DNA of 64,000 bases, from contig NC_086026.1 in NCBI RefSeq assembly GCF_036323735.1, positions 90,950,859 to 91,014,858 on the forward strand, in the 5' to 3' direction. Below are positions 47,441 to 59,281 of this stretch, piece after piece. The stretch comes from Rattus norvegicus. Lineage: Eukaryota > Chordata > Mammalia > Rodentia > Muridae. The translations under genes were made by a program, and so were the position numbers. Positions within the stretch are counted from its first letter, which is position 1. Each line of letters begins with the position of its first letter. The notes beneath the pieces were generated by a model. That model saw nothing but the letters and a program-made list of their open reading frames with translations, did not search any database and was not told the DNA's origin.

Positions 47441-49489
47441 TGCACCAAGGAAAATCCAATAGTGTCCAATGAGTCTAATTGTGAAGCTCCAGCTGTGTAA
47501 AGAATCATTATTTTTGTCTCTACTTATCAAAACAACACTAATCCACCTTTAGCCTGTGGGTCCCACTCCTCAAGACTTTATCTTTCCTTATAACTAGACC
47601 CCCAATTAGCTTGAGTATTTTAATTTGCTCCGTGATCCTTTCTGCTCTACAAAGGAAAATTTTAAATGACATAGAGAATTAGAAGCAAGGTTTAAAGTTT
47701 GTCTTTTCACGTGTAGGAAATGTTGAGAGTCTTTGAAATAAGAAGCCAAAGAAAGGAACACCATGTTAACCAGCAAAGAAAAACACCCACAGGAAATGTA
47801 TACATCATAAAACCAGTTTGACAGTAGCTTGGGTGCAAGTGGAGCTGGGACAGAGTGAGAGGTTGAATGAAAAGGAAGGAAACATCTAGTTTCCCCAGTG
47901 GGTCCTCAGTTCTGTTTCTTTTCCAGTTCATTGTATGGGTGGCATCGACGAACACCAAAACAGAAAAGAAAATCAAAAGGGAAGAAAGCTGGAGGACAGC
48001 AGCCTATCTTCCTTGGTATGAACTCTAACAGTCTCTAACACATGATTAACAAAATAAAGAGCAAATAAGATGCAGGCAATATTGTACACAAAACCTTGCA
48101 CAATACTTGAAGGATTCTCCAGCAGACATGCAGGGCTGGTTAAACTGTGAAGGCTTTGTTCAGTGCTGGGCTACCTTTGCTTTCATTGCTCCCAGCCTGT
48201 CTGGTAGGGTGATAGACTGGCTCAGGTTTCCCCAGAGTGCTCTAGTTTTTAACAAGCTGCAGTGTAGAAATCCTCTTCAACAGGCAGAGAGCTATTTTTC
48301 CCTTTTCTTTTCTTTTTATCTAGTAATGGGGCAAAAAAGTAAGAGAGATGTGCAGAACTTTAATAGAGCTTCCAACTTTTTAGGAGAAAGCACTCATGTT
48401 TTAGTGTCAAATGGATTGGAGAGAGACCTGTCATATTTTATTAATTTCACTGCACCTTCTTTCTGATGATGCTGGAAATTTATATTCGCAGTTCACAATA
48501 TACACCATCATTATTGAATCATGTGAATGTTTTATAAACCAGGAGTTAGATTTAGTAGATGGTATTAGTTAATCTCTTATGAGGCCTGTGGATTAATGCT
48601 TATGCATTGTGCACACGCCCTGTTGTTTCAGCTTTCAACCTGGCAGATATCTAGAGCATATTTTCTTAGAACTAAGAAACAATTATGATACAATACCAAA
48701 AATAGTATGGGCCAGGTGTCACTGGAAAAAGATAAGTTTCTCTGTGTGTCTGTGTGTCTAACGGATAAAAGGACACTCACAAGGATAATACACTGGTAAA
48801 GAAGAGAACACACTGCACAAAGGGCCACAATGAATTATGACTTGGGCACAGTGTTAAAAGGAACATGAAAGGGAATAAGATGGCACAGTCCTTCAGTTCT
48901 GGCACATGAGAAGCAAGCACTTGTCAATCAAGAAAAGCCCCTTCATTGGCCTGCGTCACACCAGTGCTTAGATGGAAGTGATGGGAATAGAATTTGTTTG
49001 GGACTACAACAGGGAGCAAGCCTGCAGTCAGATCCTCAGTGTTCTGTTGCTATCAATGTATATGCATTTCCTGATTCAGAAACTGCAACCAAATATTCTG
49101 GGAAAATAGAAAAGAAGGAACTCCCTTTTCCCAGTGGAGTGGTGATTCTGTCACACGGTCACTGAGATTATGCTTTCCCAAGAATGTCAGTGAATTCCCA
49201 AGTCACAGAAACAGGAAAATGTTTCTCCCAAACACTTAAAATGATATTTGATTTGAAAATAATGGAGCTTCAATTCATGTTGATTTATATGAATATTTAG
49301 ATAAAACAAAGCACAAAACTGAGATCATTAGTAGTTTGTGCAAGAATGACACTGTCTTAACTATGCAAATTTGGCAAAAGAATGTAAATGTATATTTTGC
49401 CATCCCACCCATGTTCCATGAATGGAAATGGAAATGTATGCGTAGAAAACGTTTTTCTTGTCTTAAATGCAATAATCTTAAATGATGGG
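47441..49489. other. No feature recognised
   Basis: 2 kb of intergenic DNA. The 119-codon plus frame at 48,107-48,466 has no domain and is probably chance. Confidence 0.35.
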
Positions 49490-49520
49490 CTATTTATTTA
49501 TTTATTTATTTATTTGTTTG
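49490..49520. repeat. (TTTA)n microsatellite
   Basis: Short run of ttta units. Confidence 0.9.
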
Positions 49521-49597
49521 TTTTCTTTGGTTTTTCTGTGAAAGTGAAATTTTATTATATTTTCCCCCAAAATATTCAGAAAACAAGATGTTTAAAT

Positions 49598-49795
49598 TTT
49601 TTTATGACATTTATTTGTGAGTATGTATACTTGAGTGCACACTCATGGCACGGCACACATGCAGAGGCCAGAGGACAATATGAAAGACTCAGTTATCTCC
49701 TTCCATCACGGAGAAGTCTGAAACTGAACTTCAGTCTTTAAACTTGGTTATATTGACTTTACCCATTGGACTATCTCTCTGAACCTTGATGAGTT
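49598..49795 (-). mobile_element. B3-like SINE, minus strand
   Basis: In reverse complement, catgcagaggccagaggaca, agttatctccttccatcacg and gactatctctctgaacc follow the B3 layout (body, then tRNA-like head at the right). Diverged; the 3' tail is T-rich at about 49,590-49,615. Confidence 0.62.
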
Positions 49796-51348
49796 TTCTG
49801 TATACAAATTCTTGAAACAGAAGGAGATAGTCTTCTTCCAATATATCTAAAGATGGCAATTGTTGCCTACCAGGAGCAAGGAATATCAGTCTGTCATTAA
49901 AAAAAAATTGCAGTTTCAAACTACGATGCCAGGCTAAAGCCTTTCAATTAGAAAACTGTAGTAAAGATCAGAATCAAGAAGATGAGGACAATAAAACAGA
50001 GATTTATATAACCGTTCTTCAAATGTGAGGTTCTTCAAGGAGCCCATGTGTTGCACATAGAAGTGTAAGTTGTGTATACTTTGTTGCTACATGTGGCATG
50101 TAAGTTGAGGGAAAAAGAATTATTATTTTTTATTTTTTGGAAAGTAAGATCGCTCATGGACTCAAACACATTGCCACATAAAAGCAGCCAAGGTAAGCAC
50201 ATTTTTCACACTCCTTGATTTCTTCAAGTCCAAATTTTACACTTTCAAATTAAGCTACTGTTAAAAATCATTTCCCTTAGACTGAAATGTCTAGGAGGTA
50301 AGTCCCTTGCTAATAAGGTTGATGGCTTCAGCTCTCCCCAAGGGACGTACATAGTGAAAGGCATCAATGACTGTGCAGGTTTTCCCTTGACTCTGCAGTC
50401 ATGCTCTTCTCTCCGCCTCACTCTCCATCTCTTTCCATCTCTTTGTGTCTCTGTCTCTCTCAATGTATAATGTGTATGTGTATGTCTATTGTATGTCTAT
50501 GAAGAATCATGTATTACATATAAATCTTTTATGATATAAGTATATAATTGCACACATAGTGTGATAAGAATAGAGAAATAACAATTTCCCTAGAAGAGAA
50601 CAGTCAAATTGGCAATGGCATCCATTATACTTCAGATTATTTGAAAACCAATTGCTAACTCTCTCTGATGAGCTTAGAGACTGTGAGGTTCTGTTGACAT
50701 CTGGCTGGGCTGTTTAGCACCATCGATGTGAAGCAGAGGTGCTTTTCTGGAGAGCTGGAAAGTAACTCACTGTTGAAAGCATGTCGCTGGTTAGTAAAAT
50801 CTGACACGTCCCATACTCCTAAACAGAGCTAATGGGATACTGAGTTCAATGTCCTTATGGCATTTGATCACTAGAGAATGGGATGATGTCAGATCATCAA
50901 AAGCAAAGCCACCAGTCACAATAGAATTTGTGATTGGCTGGGCTTGATTTTTGTCAGTTCATGAAAGTAAAGATTTTTTTAAAAGTAGTTCAAAAATTTT
51001 TGGAAAGAAACACGATTAAAGTCATCATAACATACTATGGTGCAAAATGCTACTAAGATTTTCACTAAATATACATATTGTTTGCTCGAATAATTTATAT
51101 TCTCCTTTAAAGAAATTCTCACATTAGTTAATAATTAATAGTTTAATTTACTGAAATGGATAAATGTCATCTACTTAGTTATATGTCTAAAAATGACTAT
51201 TACATAATGATAGAACCTATAAAATTTGAATATTCAATAATTAATTTAATTAACTTTTGCACCAGTTAACCAACATTATAAAAATAATTAATTTTTTCAC
51301 TTACACAGAATGGTAATGTACATTTCATTAGTTAAAATGGTCTTAGAT
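49796..51348. other. No feature recognised
   Basis: Intergenic DNA. Nothing recognised. Confidence 0.4.
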
Positions 51349-51349
51349 T

Positions 51350-51475
51350 GTGTTTGTTTGTTTGCAGGACCTCTCTGTGTAGACTAGACTAGAGGCTAGC
51401 TTCAAAATCACAAAGATTGGCCTGCCTCTGCCTCCCAACTGCTGGATGAGAGGTCACCACGTCCACCATGAACAG
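51350..51475 (-). mobile_element. B1 SINE, minus strand, diverged
   Basis: gtttgtttgtttgcaggacc, ctctctgtgtagactagact and cctgcctctgcctcccaact to gaggtcaccacgtccacc are the reverse complement of B1, missing the extreme 5' end. The (GTTT)n start is the tail. Confidence 0.85.
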
Positions 51476-52629
51476 TTTTACTATTATTTACTCTAATATA
51501 CTATTTTCCTATGCCCAGTTTTACAATTAATTACTGATTACCACTGTTAGCTGGTACTCTCCTTGATTTATTTAATACTATTTACATATCTGAAGTAAAA
51601 ATATATAGAACCATACGTGATTTCAAAGAAAGTGCCTTGTTTTCTCGTGTTTAGTTTATAGCGATACTATTTTGTGCACTGCTGTTGGAGTACGGCTGTA
51701 CCTCTCTTTAATGAGTAGATATTTCTACACCTGTGATATGAGACTGCTGCCCTCTAAGATGTTGCCTTTTGCAGCTGAAGGCTGCTGTCACTTGTCACTT
51801 AATGTTCTAGGCTCCTCGTGGGTAGAAAACATGCCTTTGTAGTCAGAAACAGCTTCCATCTGGTTTGTCTTTGTACCCATGACACTTCTGTCCATGTATG
51901 TCACGTCGATGGCAGTAAAGAGTTATGCTGTTCCTCACCCAGTGATTCAGACCTCTGCTTCTTCTAGGGAGAGGACACCATCTCCATCTACTCTGATGTG
52001 TTCTTATCAGTTTCCAAGTTGAAAAGCAGCTTCCTCTATGCATAGTTTTTTTATTTGATTATGTTGGGAATGTTAAGTCACTAACCTCTGTTCTTTACTC
52101 CGTGTAAGTCATTTGGAATATCAAGGATTTGTCAGACGTCACCTATTTTTAGTTTTTCATCCTTTCTGGAATTCATGTATTTTCCTCCACTGGGTCACTT
52201 GTCTTAACATTGTTACTGTTCGCGTGTGTGAGTTGTTCATACATTATTTATTTTCCACCGACTATGCAGTCCTTCTGCTATCCTAACATTTCACTTGCTG
52301 TCACTAGTAACCCAGGCAGAAGGTTATCCGATTAGTCGTTTCTTGGTGACATATGCATTCAAGTGCTGAAACAAATATTTCTCTTTGACGTGTTCCATTT
52401 TTATTGCCTAAACAGATATCTTGGGTCAGTACTAGATTTTATATCATTAAATGGAAGAGAGATTGAATAGTTTCTGCTAAGTTTTGAAACAAATTATACC
52501 ACCTGAACCAGCATGCTGAATCAACTTAAAGAACAATGTAGAAATATAACAAATAAAACAGCTAGAATGATAAGGATTCAATTAGGTGCAGTTCTTTGGG
52601 AAATGGGAAAACAATTACAAGAGCTCTTA
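51476..52629. other. No feature recognised
   Basis: Intergenic DNA. Nothing recognised on either strand. Confidence 0.4.
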
Positions 52630-54300
52630 AGATAATTGATTTTAGATTGGTGTTCAAATATCAAATCCACTATTTAAATGAGCTATTGGTGTTCTGTTCA
52701 GGAAGTTCCGTGGTATACCAATGTGTTCAACACAGTTCCCCCACTTTCTCTTTTATTAGGTTAAGTGTGTCCAGTTTTATTTTGAGGTACTTGATGCACT
52801 TGGATTTGTGGTTTGCGTGGGGTTGTAAATATGGATTTATTTGCATTTTTCTACATGTAGACACCCAGTTAAACCAGCATTATTTGTTAAATATGCCCTC
52901 CCATTTCCACATTAAGGTTTTGGCTTCATTGTCAAAAATCTATGTCCATAGGTATACGAGTTTACTTCTGGGTCTTCAATTTTTTTATGTTGATCAACCT
53001 GCATGTTTTTATGCCAACACTATACAGCTTTTATTACTATTGCTTTATAGTACAGCTTGAAATCAGAGATGGTGGCAACTCCAGAAGTTATTTTCTTGTA
53101 CAGAATTTTTTTAGCTATCTTGGTGTTTTTGTTTTTTCATATGAAGTTGAGAGTTACTCTTTAAATGGATATTAAGAATTGTGTAGCAGTTTTGATAGAA
53201 ATCACATTGAATCTGTAGATAGATTTTTGCAAGATGTCTAATTTTACTGTGTTAATCCCACTGATTCATGAGCATGGGAGATCTTACCGTCTGATATCTT
53301 CAATTTCTTTCTTCATAGACTTGAAGTTCTTTTTATACAAGTCTTTCACTTGCTTGGTTAGAGTTACACCACATATTTTATATTATTTGTGGCTATTGAG
53401 AAGGGTATTGTTGATCTAATTTCCTTTTCACCTGTTTAACTTTTGTATAGAGGCTGACTATTGGTTTTTATTTAATAAATTTTGTATCCAGCCACTTTGC
53501 TGAAGATGTTTATCAGGTGTAGTACCAGTTCTCTGGTATAATTTTTGACATTACATATGTATACTATCATGTCATCTGCTAATAGCAATACTTTGACTTC
53601 TTCTTTTATAATTCATATCCCTTTGGTATCCTTTAGTTGTTTTATTGCTCTAACTAGAATTTTTAATACTATTTTGAATAGATAGGGAGAGAATGGCTAG
53701 CCTTGTCTTGTCCTTGATTTTAGTAGAATTGCTTAAAGTTTCTCCCCATTTAATTTGATGATGTCTATTTGTTGGGTTTATATTACCTTTATTGTGTTTA
53801 AGTATGCATCTTATATTCCTGATCTCTTCAAGATATTTAACATGAAAGGGGTGTTGGATTTTGTCAAAGACTTCTTCAGTAACTAATGAGATGACCATAT
53901 TTTTCCATTCTATTTGTTTATATGGTAGATTACATTGATGGATTTTTTATATATTGAACCATCCTTACATCCCTGGGATGAAGCATATCTGATCATGTTG
54001 GACGATGTTTTTAATGTGCTCCTGGATTCAGTTTTCAAGAGTTTTGCTGAATATTTTTGCATACATGTTCATTATGGAGATTGGTCTGAAATTCTCTTTT
54101 TTGTTGAACCTTTACATGGTATTGGTGTGACTGTGGCCTCACAGGATGAGTTTAGAAGTGTTCCTTCTGTTTCTATTTTATAGAATAGTTTGAGGAGTAT
54201 TGGTATTATATTTTCTTTGAATGTGCCAACACCATCTGCTCCCCCCTCACAATTTTTGGTTCGAGACTTGTAATGAACTTTTCTAATTTTAATCCATTAT
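52630..54300 (-). pseudogene. Old L1 ORF2, RT to C-terminal segment (dead)
   Basis: Reverse complement of ORF2. atcatgtcatctgctaatag near 53,568 is the complement of the FADD-coding region, and the frame at 53,650-53,898 keeps VTEEVFDKIQHPFHVK. The part nearest 52,700 corresponds to about residue 1,000. Many stops and indels. Confidence 0.8.
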
Positions 54301-55444
54301 TTGCTGGAGGTCTTCTGAGGATGGGTACTTGCCCTTCATAGGCAGGAATACCAGAGGGTCTTTATTGATAGGGAAGCCCAAAGAGGAGATAAGGAGTTTG
54401 AAAAGGGAGGGAGGGAGCCAGACATGATAATCAGGGAGTTTTGCAGCTGACTTGCTTGCAATCAGGCTGCTTCTGTGGCTCTGACTTGTTAACAATCAGG
54501 TCTTTTCTGCTGCTCCGACCAACTAGAAATCAGGTGCTTCTTATTTATACAGGTGTCACAGAACAAAGACAGACTAATGATTATCCAAGTGGTATGGAAT
54601 ATGTATTTGACTTTTTCATTACATTTCCAGGGTTACAAGTTCACTTACAATTAGAAAATACAAACAGAATGGATTTTTCTTATCATTATTAGGCCTAAAA
54701 CTCCAACTTAAAGAATCCAAACAATGCCACATCTATAGCAAACACATATGACATATATGATAGCCTGCTTTTAGGCTGGAAATGTTTGCTGTTTGAAAGC
54801 ATTCCAGACAAGCAGAAACTATCTGAGTCAGTCTTTCTCTGAGTACCAAGTAACACTATCTAACTTCTTTGATTATGTTCCATCATACGCTGTAAAGAAA
54901 GAAAAGTTTATTTTAATCAGTCTATCTTACTGAGTTTGTTCTTCAAGGGGTGCACACTATATGACATCCTACATTTAAACTACATTTTTAGAGACCTCTA
55001 AGCCTATAATAAAAAGAGACATTGAATCTGTAACCTATACTCCTGGCCAGTCACAGTTTGTCAATTGTCTCTGTTTTCCCTGCATTAATTATACTGTTTG
55101 AATTAGCTCATGACAGGTACTCCCAATTTGCAGATTAATCACCTCATCTTGCTATGTGCTTACCTGTGCTTAATAATAGCCATGGTATAAGAAAGACTTC
55201 CAAACAGTGGCCAAATAAAGTTAATTTTAGGATTTTTCCTAAAAAGGCTCAGATGTAATTTTTCTGAGGAGAACGCATAAACTAAATTATAATGCAGAGT
55301 ACCCAATAACACAATACATGGAGACCTAAACCAAAAAGACAACAATTGTAGCAATCTTCCCAGCTTTGCTGGAACTATGCCAAGCACTGGTGCTGGCTTT
55401 CTTGACTCTTCCTGCTTCTAATGGGTATGGTTGTGCCAGTTAGA
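54301..55444 (-). mobile_element. LTR-like insertion inside the old L1 (class uncertain)
   Basis: About 1.1 kb that interrupts L1 ORF2 text on both sides. Read on the minus strand it has AATAAA (complement of 54,361-54,366) close to one end. Three degenerate 31-34-bp tandem units at 54,446-54,542 share atcagg and tgcttct-like parts, as in the U3 region of some LTRs. It carries no frame resembling retroviral genes. I cannot name the family or confirm terminal TG/CA and a TSD. Confidence 0.35.
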
Positions 55445-55595
55445 GGTCTGTATGAATTGTTTACCTGATCTTAATGTAACATTTGTAATTGTTATCTACC
55501 ACAGTATCTGTTGTTATGACGCCTTTCCATTTCTGATTTTGTTGATTTGGACACTGTCTCTCTGCCTTTTAGTTACTTTGGCTAAGAGTTTGCCT
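55445..55595 (-). pseudogene. Old L1 ORF2 segment upstream of the RT
   Basis: ccatttctgattttgttgat and cactgtctctctgcctttta are the complement of the segment encoding GHRECVQINKIRNEKGD in the young L1. It links the LTR-like insert to the URR1-like repeat. Confidence 0.65.
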
Positions 55596-55925
55596 ATTGT
55601 GATGGTTTGTATATGCTTGGTCCAGGGAGTGGCTCTATTATGAGGTGTGTCCCTGTTGGAGTAGGAGTGTCACTGTGGGCATGGGCTTTCAGACCCTCAT
55701 CCTAGCTGCCTGCAAGTCGGTATTTCTGCCAGCAGCCTTCAGATGAAAATGTAGAGCTCTCAGCTCTGCCTGCACCATGCCTACCTGGATGCTGCCCTGC
55801 TCCTGCCTTGATAACTACGGACTAAAACTCTGAACCTGTAAACCAGCCCCAATTAAATATTGTCCTTAGACTTGCTTTGGTCATGGTGTCTGTTCAGTAA
55901 AACCCAAACTAAGAAAATGGTACCA
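55596..55925 (+). mobile_element. URR1-like rodent repeat, plus strand
   Basis: tgatggtttgtatatgcttg, gtccagggagtggctctatt, tgtcactgtgggcatgggct and accagccccaattaaatatt to aaacccaaactaag form one complete-looking copy inserted in L1 DNA. Recalled as a nonautonomous hAT-type rodent element; no transposase frame. Confidence 0.7.
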
Positions 55926-56159
55926 GAGACTAGGGTACTGCTATGATAAGCCTGACCATGTTTTTGTGTAGAAGAATGTGGATTTGGGGACTTTGGATTT
56001 GGAAAGCATTGGAATGCTTTAGTATGGCTTAATAGGCTATCTGCTGAGGAAGACTGCTAACAGGGACTGGAACCAGCCCAGAAGAAAGAACTTTGTGGCC
56101 GTCAAAAAAGATAAAAAAGCAGTTGGATACCTGAAGACCACTGTGACATCAGACATGGA

Positions 56160-56520
56160 GCTGCAGAGTTTGAATTTGTTCAGAATGGATATCATCGTGG
56201 TGTATTTTTCTTTGATAATATGAAGTAGTCCTCCCCATTTCTTTTGACTAATAAAATTCTATTTTATTAGACATTAGAATGACTACTCCAGCTTGCTTCT
56301 TGTATCTGCTTGGAATACCTTTTTCTAGCGCTTTACTTTGAGGTCATTTCTATCTTTTATCGCTGAAGTGTGTTTCTTGTATGCAGCAGAATGAGGTGAA
56401 CCATTTTTGCATCCATACATGATACCCTGTATTTTATTGGATAATTGAGTTTGTTGATGGTGTGAGATATTAATAACCACCAACTGTTTAATTCCTACTA
56501 TTTTGATAGTGGTGTTTGAA
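56160..56520 (-). pseudogene. Old L1 ORF2 5' end (endonuclease region)
   Basis: tagaatgactactccagctt near 56,275 is the complement of the region encoding KKQAGVAILISDK. attggataattgagtttgtt to tgagatattaataaccacca (56,438-56,480) is the complement of the ORF2 start (NHYSLISLNINGLNSP). Stops interrupt all frames. Confidence 0.65.
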
Positions 56521-56527
56521 AGTGTCT

Positions 56528-56529
<2 letters not shown>

Positions 56530-56568
<39 letters not shown>

Positions 56569-56606
56569 TGTATGCGTGCGTGCGTGCGTGTGTGTGTGTG
56601 TGTGTG
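56530..56606. repeat. (TG)n microsatellite with TGCG units
   Basis: TG run with an internal gcgtgcgtgcgtgcg block, lying within the old L1. Confidence 0.95.
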
Positions 56607-56872
56607 ATTTCCTTTCCTTTGGTTTGCTTATGTGGGTTTATTGATTTCCTGTATTTTCTTGGGTGTCTTATACGCTTTAGGTTAGAGGTTTCCTTCTAGT
56701 GGCTTCTGTAGGACTGAGTTTGTGGATAGATTTAAAAGAAAACATTTGTTTTTGTTATGAAATACCTTCTTTTCTCAAACTGTGGTCTTTTAGGTTGTGC
56801 AAGGCATCTGCCTAGATTGAGAAGTCAGGTGCAATTCTGATAGGTCTGCTCTTATATGTTACTTGGGTATTT

Positions 56873-56882
56873 TCCCTTGCAG
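56873..56882. repeat. TSD of the nested young L1, left copy
   Basis: tcccttgcag, identical to 57,968-57,977. Confidence 0.75.
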
Positions 56883-57967
56883 ATTTATTTATTTCATCTT
56901 TATTAACTTGGGTATTTCTTATTTACTTTTTGATTGTTATTCCCTTGCCCGGTTTCCCGACCAACATCCCCCTAACCCCTCCCCTTCCCCTTCTCTATGG
57001 GTGTTCCCCTTCCTATCCTCCCCCCATTATCAACCTCCCCCCAACAATCACATTCACTGGGGGTTCAGTCTTGGCAGGACCAAGGGCTTCCCCTTCCACT
57101 GGTGCTCTTACTAGGATATTCATTGCTACCTATGAGGTTGGAGCCCAGGGTCAGTCCATGTACAGTCTTTAGGTAGTGGTTTAGTCGCTGGAAGCTCTGG
57201 TTGGTTGGCACTGTTGTTCATATGGGGTCTCAAGCTGCTTCAAGCTCTTTCAGTCCTTTCTAAGATTCCTTCAACAGGGGTCCTATTCTCAGTTCAGTGG
57301 TTTGCTGCTGGCATTCGCCTATGTATTTGCTGTATTCTGGCTGTGTCTCTCAAGAGAGATCTACATCTGGTTCCTGTCAGCCTGTACTTCTTTGCTTCAT
57401 CCATCTTATCTAGTTTGGTGGTTGTAGATGTATAGGCCACATGTGGGGCACACTCTGAATGGGTGTTCCTTCTGCCTCTGTTCTAAACTTTGCCTCCCTA
57501 TTCCCTGCCAAGGGTATTCTTGCTCCCCTTTTAAAGAAGGAATGAAGCGTCCACATTTTGGTCATCCTTCTTGAGTTTCATGTGTTCTGTGCATCTAGGA
57601 TAATTCGAGCATTTGGGCTAATAGCCACTTATCAATGAGTGCATACCATGTGTGCTTTTCTGTGATTGGGTTACCTCACTCAGGATGATATTTTCCAGTT
57701 CTATCCATTTGCCTATGAATTTCATAAAGTCATTGTTTTTGATAGCTGAGTAATATTCCATTGTGTAGATGTACCACATTTTCTGTATCCATTCCTCTGT
57801 TGAAGGGCATCTGGGTTCTTTCCAGCTTTTGGCTATTATAAATAAGGCTGCTATGAACATAGTGGAGCATGTCTTTTTGTTTTATGTTGGGGCATCTTTT
57901 GGGTATATGCCCAAGGGTGGTATAGCTGGGTCCTCAGGTAGTTCAGTGTCCAATTTTCTGAGAAACC
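56883..57967 (-). mobile_element. Young L1_Rn 3' end nested in the old L1, minus strand
   Basis: Starts with the T/A-rich tail (atttatttatttcatcttta), contains the L1_Rn 3' UTR in reverse (ttggcaggaccaagggcttc, gctcttactaggatattcat) and the last part of ORF2, with the stop at 57,618-57,620 and IYTMEYYSAIKNNDFMKF in the frame 57,618-57,860. It is 5'-truncated in ORF2. A 10-bp TSD joins the two halves of the interrupted old L1 text, ttttcccttgcag + cttttaatatt. Confidence 0.88.
57618..57967 (-). pseudogene. ORF2 C-terminal fragment of the nested L1
   Basis: About 115 terminal codons. Open for 80 codons (57,618-57,860), ending HGMHSLISGY. The part at 57,860-57,967 continues as the preceding ORF2 sequence with local changes. 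Truncated and without a start, so not functional. Confidence 0.8.
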
Positions 57968-57977
57968 TCCCTTGCAG
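57968..57977. repeat. TSD of the nested young L1, right copy
   Basis: Perfect partner of 56,873-56,882. Confidence 0.75.
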
Positions 57978-58790
57978 CTTTTAATATTCTATCTTGTATT
58001 GTATACTTAGTATTTAGATTATTATTTGATGGTAGGATTTTCTGTTTTCTTCTAGTCTATTTAGCATTCTGTATACTTCTTTTATGTTTATAGGCAAATC
58101 TTCCTTTAGGTTGGAGAAATTATCATCTATGAGTTTGTTGAAAATAATTTTGGGCATTGTAACTGGGAATCTTCTCTTTCTTCTATTTCTATTATTCTTA
58201 GGTTTGGCCTTTTTATACTGTCTTGGATTTCTTGGTTTTGTTTTGTTTTTTTTTGTCATGAACTTTTTAGGTTTGGCATTTTCTTCTACCAATGTATCAA
58301 TATCTTCAAATCTACCTTCTGTGCCTGTGATTCTCTCTTCCATCTCTTGTATTCTGTTGGTGTTGTCTGCATCTATAGATAGTGTTCTCCTTCCTCGGTC
58401 TTCCATCTTCAGGGTTCCTTCAGTGTGTGTGATCTCGTTTTTTTCTTTTTTGTTTTGTTTTTGTTGTTTGTTATTTTTTGTTGTTGCTTCTATTTACATT
58501 TTCAATTCCTATATATTCTCATATAGTTTTATTCATTTCCTTCTGTGGTTTGATTGTATTTTCCTGAATTTCTTTAAGGGATTCATTAATTTCCTTTTAA
58601 AGGGAAATGTCATCATTGTGGGAATAGACTTAAGATCATCTCCCTGTGATTCTGCAGTGTTACAATATCCAGGGTTTGCTATAGAAGAGTAGCTAGGTTC
58701 TGATGGTGTCCTATTATGCTGGCTCCTCTAGGTTGTGTTCTTAAGTTGTCATTTAGTCATCTGGTTGTTCCTGGTGTTGGCTGGATGTCA
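57978..58790 (-). pseudogene. Old L1 ORF1 and leader (dead)
   Basis: The minus frame 58,014-58,406 retains 130 codons recognisable as ORF1: NTNRIQEMEERITG and FEDIDTLVEENAKPK parallel NRIQEMEERISGAEDS in the young ORF1, followed by an RRM-like part (FNKLIDDNFSNLKEDLPI). A lysine-rich stretch (about 58,200-58,260) replaces some sequence. N-terminal coiled-coil text continues to about 58,690 and probable leader sequence to about 58,790. Confidence 0.75.
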
Positions 58791-59214
58791 TGGATGCCAA
58801 CCAAACTCCTAAAGAATGTAGACAGAACTATAGACCAGACGATAGGAAGTTCACAGCCCATTTCTCTCTGCTACCTCTGTGAATACTATCTAGCCAATAG
58901 CAGTGTTGCTATAATTGATTATCATTAGTATGAATATATAATTGCACAATTTTATGCTTGTCTTGATGTTCACCTAAGTACTCCACAAATGTTCATTGCT
59001 ATAATATTGAGCAAAGGAGACTTAGTGCCAGTCATTATGAAGGAAGGAATCAAGTAAATACATAAAACATGTATGAATACGAAATGCCAGATGCCATGGG
59101 TTGATGAGACGGACAACTTTGAAGTCATAAGTTAGAATATGTATGTCTAAGAAAACTTTAGTAAAAATTTTATATAATCAGATATACTAATGAAACACAG
59201 GACCCAGCAAAGCA

Positions 59215-59216
<2 letters not shown>
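58791..59216. other. No feature recognised
   Basis: Nothing recognised. Confidence 0.4.
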
Positions 59217-59217
<1 letters not shown>

Positions 59218-59280
<63 letters not shown>

Positions 59281-59281
59281 A
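59218..59281. repeat. (CT)n microsatellite
   Basis: Nearly pure CT run of about 64 bp with one ttt interruption. Confidence 0.97.

Larger units (their letters stand above)
52630..58790 (-). mobile_element. Old L1 (Lx-type), minus strand, split by later insertions
   Basis: Segments in the same orientation and in correct reverse order: ORF2 from the post-RT region back into the RT (52,630-54,300), the part before the RT (about 55,445-55,595), the endonuclease and ORF2 start (about 56,160-56,520), the inter-ORF/ORF1 region (about 56,610-56,882), and ORF1 plus leader (57,978 to about 58,790). Between them lie an LTR-like insert, a URR1-like element, a (TG)n tract and a young L1 3' end. The order argues for one originally long L1. 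Its ORF2 end and 3' UTR are missing at the left, unlike normal 5' truncation. Confidence 0.75.

Noticed and set aside
48107..48466. 119-codon open frame as a possible gene
   Set aside because: No recognisable domain, no splice signals that I can support, and length within the range expected by chance in 64 kb.
58084..58692. 202-codon plus-strand open frame rich in Leu, Phe and Ser
   Set aside because: It is antisense to the old L1 ORF1. The hydrophobic composition comes from reading the complement of Lys/Glu-rich codons.
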